Positions 63,316 through 64,000 of a DNA stretch of 64,000 nucleotides are shown piece after piece. The translations under genes and the position numbers were made by a program. The notes under the pieces were generated by a model. That model was given only the letters and a program-made list of their open reading frames with translations. It made no database searches and was not told the DNA's origin. Position 1 is the first letter of the stretch; every line of letters starts with the position of its first letter. This DNA comes from Kordia sp. TARA_039_SRF (GTDB lineage: Bacteria; Bacteroidota; Bacteroidia; Flavobacteriales; Flavobacteriaceae), in NCBI GenBank assembly GCA_006383075.2, contig SMNH02000005.1, positions 186,001-250,000 of the forward strand. Direction: 5' to 3'.

Positions 63316-63675
63316 ATGAAAACTCAAAAAATAATTTACTACATAGCTACAGGATTGTTCACTGCGCTAATGTTATTTTCAGCAGGAATGTACTTCTTTA
63401 AAAATGCTGATATCGTAAAAGGATTTACAAGTTTTGGATATCCTACCTATTTAATTTATCCTTTGGCTATCGTGAAACTTTTGGGATTGATAGTTATTTG
63501 GCAAACCAAATTTAAAACTATCAAAGAATGGGCGTACGCGGGTTTCTTCTTTAATGTTGTCTTAGCATTTTTTGCACATTTTATGATTGGCGATGGAGAA
63601 CAAGGAGCAGCACTCATCGGATTAATACTTTTACTAACATCTTATTATTTCGGCAAGAAAACAGGAAACATTTAG
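63316..63675 (+). CDS. DoxX-like membrane protein
   Basis: A 119-residue protein with four predicted membrane helices, of the DoxX-like type (IATGLFTALMLFSAGMYFF, GYPTYLIYPLAIVKLLGLIVIW, EWAYAGFFFNVVLAFFAH, AALIGLILLLTSYYFG). DoxX proteins are small membrane proteins linked to redox or stress in some bacteria; no role can be set here. Start at 63316 is fixed by the consensus promoter just upstream. An FMN reductase gene follows 75 bp later on the same strand. Confidence 0.8.
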   Translation: MKTQKIIYYIATGLFTALMLFSAGMYFFKNADIVKGFTSFGYPTYLIYPLAIVKLLGLIVIWQTKFKTIKEWAYAGFFFNVVLAFFAHFMIGDGEQGAALIGLILLLTSYYFGKKTGNI

Positions 63676-63750
63676 TAAAGAATTTAAGAATCTAGTGTCA
63701 AGACTAATAAACAAATTAACAAATCAACGAATTAACAAAAAATAAAATAC

Positions 63751-64000
63751 ATGAAAACAATAGTAGCCTTTGCAGGAAGTGACAGTAAAACATCTATTAA
63801 CAAACAATTAGCAACGTACGCAGCGAGTCTAGTAGAAGATGTTGAAGTAAACATTTTAGATTTAAACGATTACGATTTACCTCTTTACGGAATCGACAGA
63901 GAACAAGAAAACGGCATTCCTGAAGATGCGCACAAATTCTTAAAAACCATGCAAGCCGCTGATGGAATCGTATTATCATTAGCAGAACACAATGGAAGTT
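63751..64000 (+). CDS. NADPH-dependent FMN reductase-like flavoprotein (cut by window end)
   Basis: Only the first 83 codons are present. MKTIVAFAGSDSKTSINKQLATYAAS is the phosphate-binding opening of the flavodoxin-like NADPH-dependent FMN reductase family (GSxxxxSxN). DLNDYDLPLYGIDREQENG and ADGIVLSLAEHNGS (the FMN/substrate loop) follow as in chromate/azo/quinone reductase relatives. It follows the DoxX gene on the same strand, a pairing that fits a small redox unit. Confidence 0.85.
   Translation, partial: MKTIVAFAGSDSKTSINKQLATYAASLVEDVEVNILDLNDYDLPLYGIDREQENGIPEDAHKFLKTMQAADGIVLSLAEHNGS

Overview
This 64 kb window comes from the chromosome of an AT-rich (roughly one-third G+C by eye) marine-type member of the Bacteroidota, family Flavobacteriaceae. 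The evidence is a type IX secretion (Por) C-terminal sorting domain, promoters of the TTG-N19/20-TAnnTTTG kind instead of E. coli type -35/-10 boxes, many DUF families typical of flavobacteria (DUF3857, DUF4159, DUF6428, DUF2853), a flavobacterial proteorhodopsin next to blh, and an orphan class I lanthipeptide precursor with a leader of a type I associate with Kordia. The genus is an inference. No rRNA, tRNA, CRISPR array, integrase or complete insertion sequence was seen.

Layout. 1-3.6 kb: end of a CHAT-domain protein, then an overlapping pair of secreted surface proteins (YadA-like head protein and a T9SS cargo protein). 3.8-8.7 kb: an SDR epimerase, a three-gene lipid/sugar transfer operon (GT2, duplicated LAB_N membrane protein, GT39), and an ArsR-DUF6428 pair without the rest of an ars operon. 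8.7-9.6 kb: a gene-free stretch with a hairpin cluster that may be a small RNA. 9.6-16 kb: mostly minus-strand housekeeping genes (SAM methyltransferase, AI-2E type exporter, TrmH-like, cREC, DUF4159, RsmE, TsaD), plus a DUF1223 protein. 16.2-20.7 kb: a TamB-like giant protein that lacks a standard start codon. 20.9-30 kb: central metabolism (pfkA, gap, a BadF-type sugar kinase, guaC, an RluA family synthase, panB, sdaA). 30.2-32 kb: the divergent light module blh / proteorhodopsin, with a cluster of TTGTTTAA-like sites between the genes. 32.2-36.4 kb: dnaK and recQ. 36.7-58.8 kb: a long menaquinone region carrying menF, menD, menB, menA, menC and menE plus a hotdog thioesterase, interleaved with other genes. 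Inside it, at 53.1-57.6 kb, sit the lanthipeptide precursor, a tiny membrane protein and two DUF3857 proteins, one of which has lost its transglutaminase residues. 59-64 kb: a TonB-receptor-like/YfbK vWA fusion protein, an acyl-CoA carboxylase beta subunit, a DoxX protein and the start of an FMN reductase.

How the genes work together. The men genes give almost the whole chorismate-to-demethylmenaquinone route; menH and menG are not recognised by name, and an alpha/beta hydrolase at the head of the cluster is the only MenH candidate seen. Blh would supply retinal from beta-carotene to the proton-pumping rhodopsin, and the shared intergenic region probably controls both.

The least-explained material is intergenic. 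There is a family of hairpin repeats whose arms change in a compensatory way while the flanks stay constant, two heptanucleotide tandem arrays flanking one outer-membrane gene, a duplicated dnaK 3' end, and a sigma-54-like element with a palindrome upstream of dnaK.
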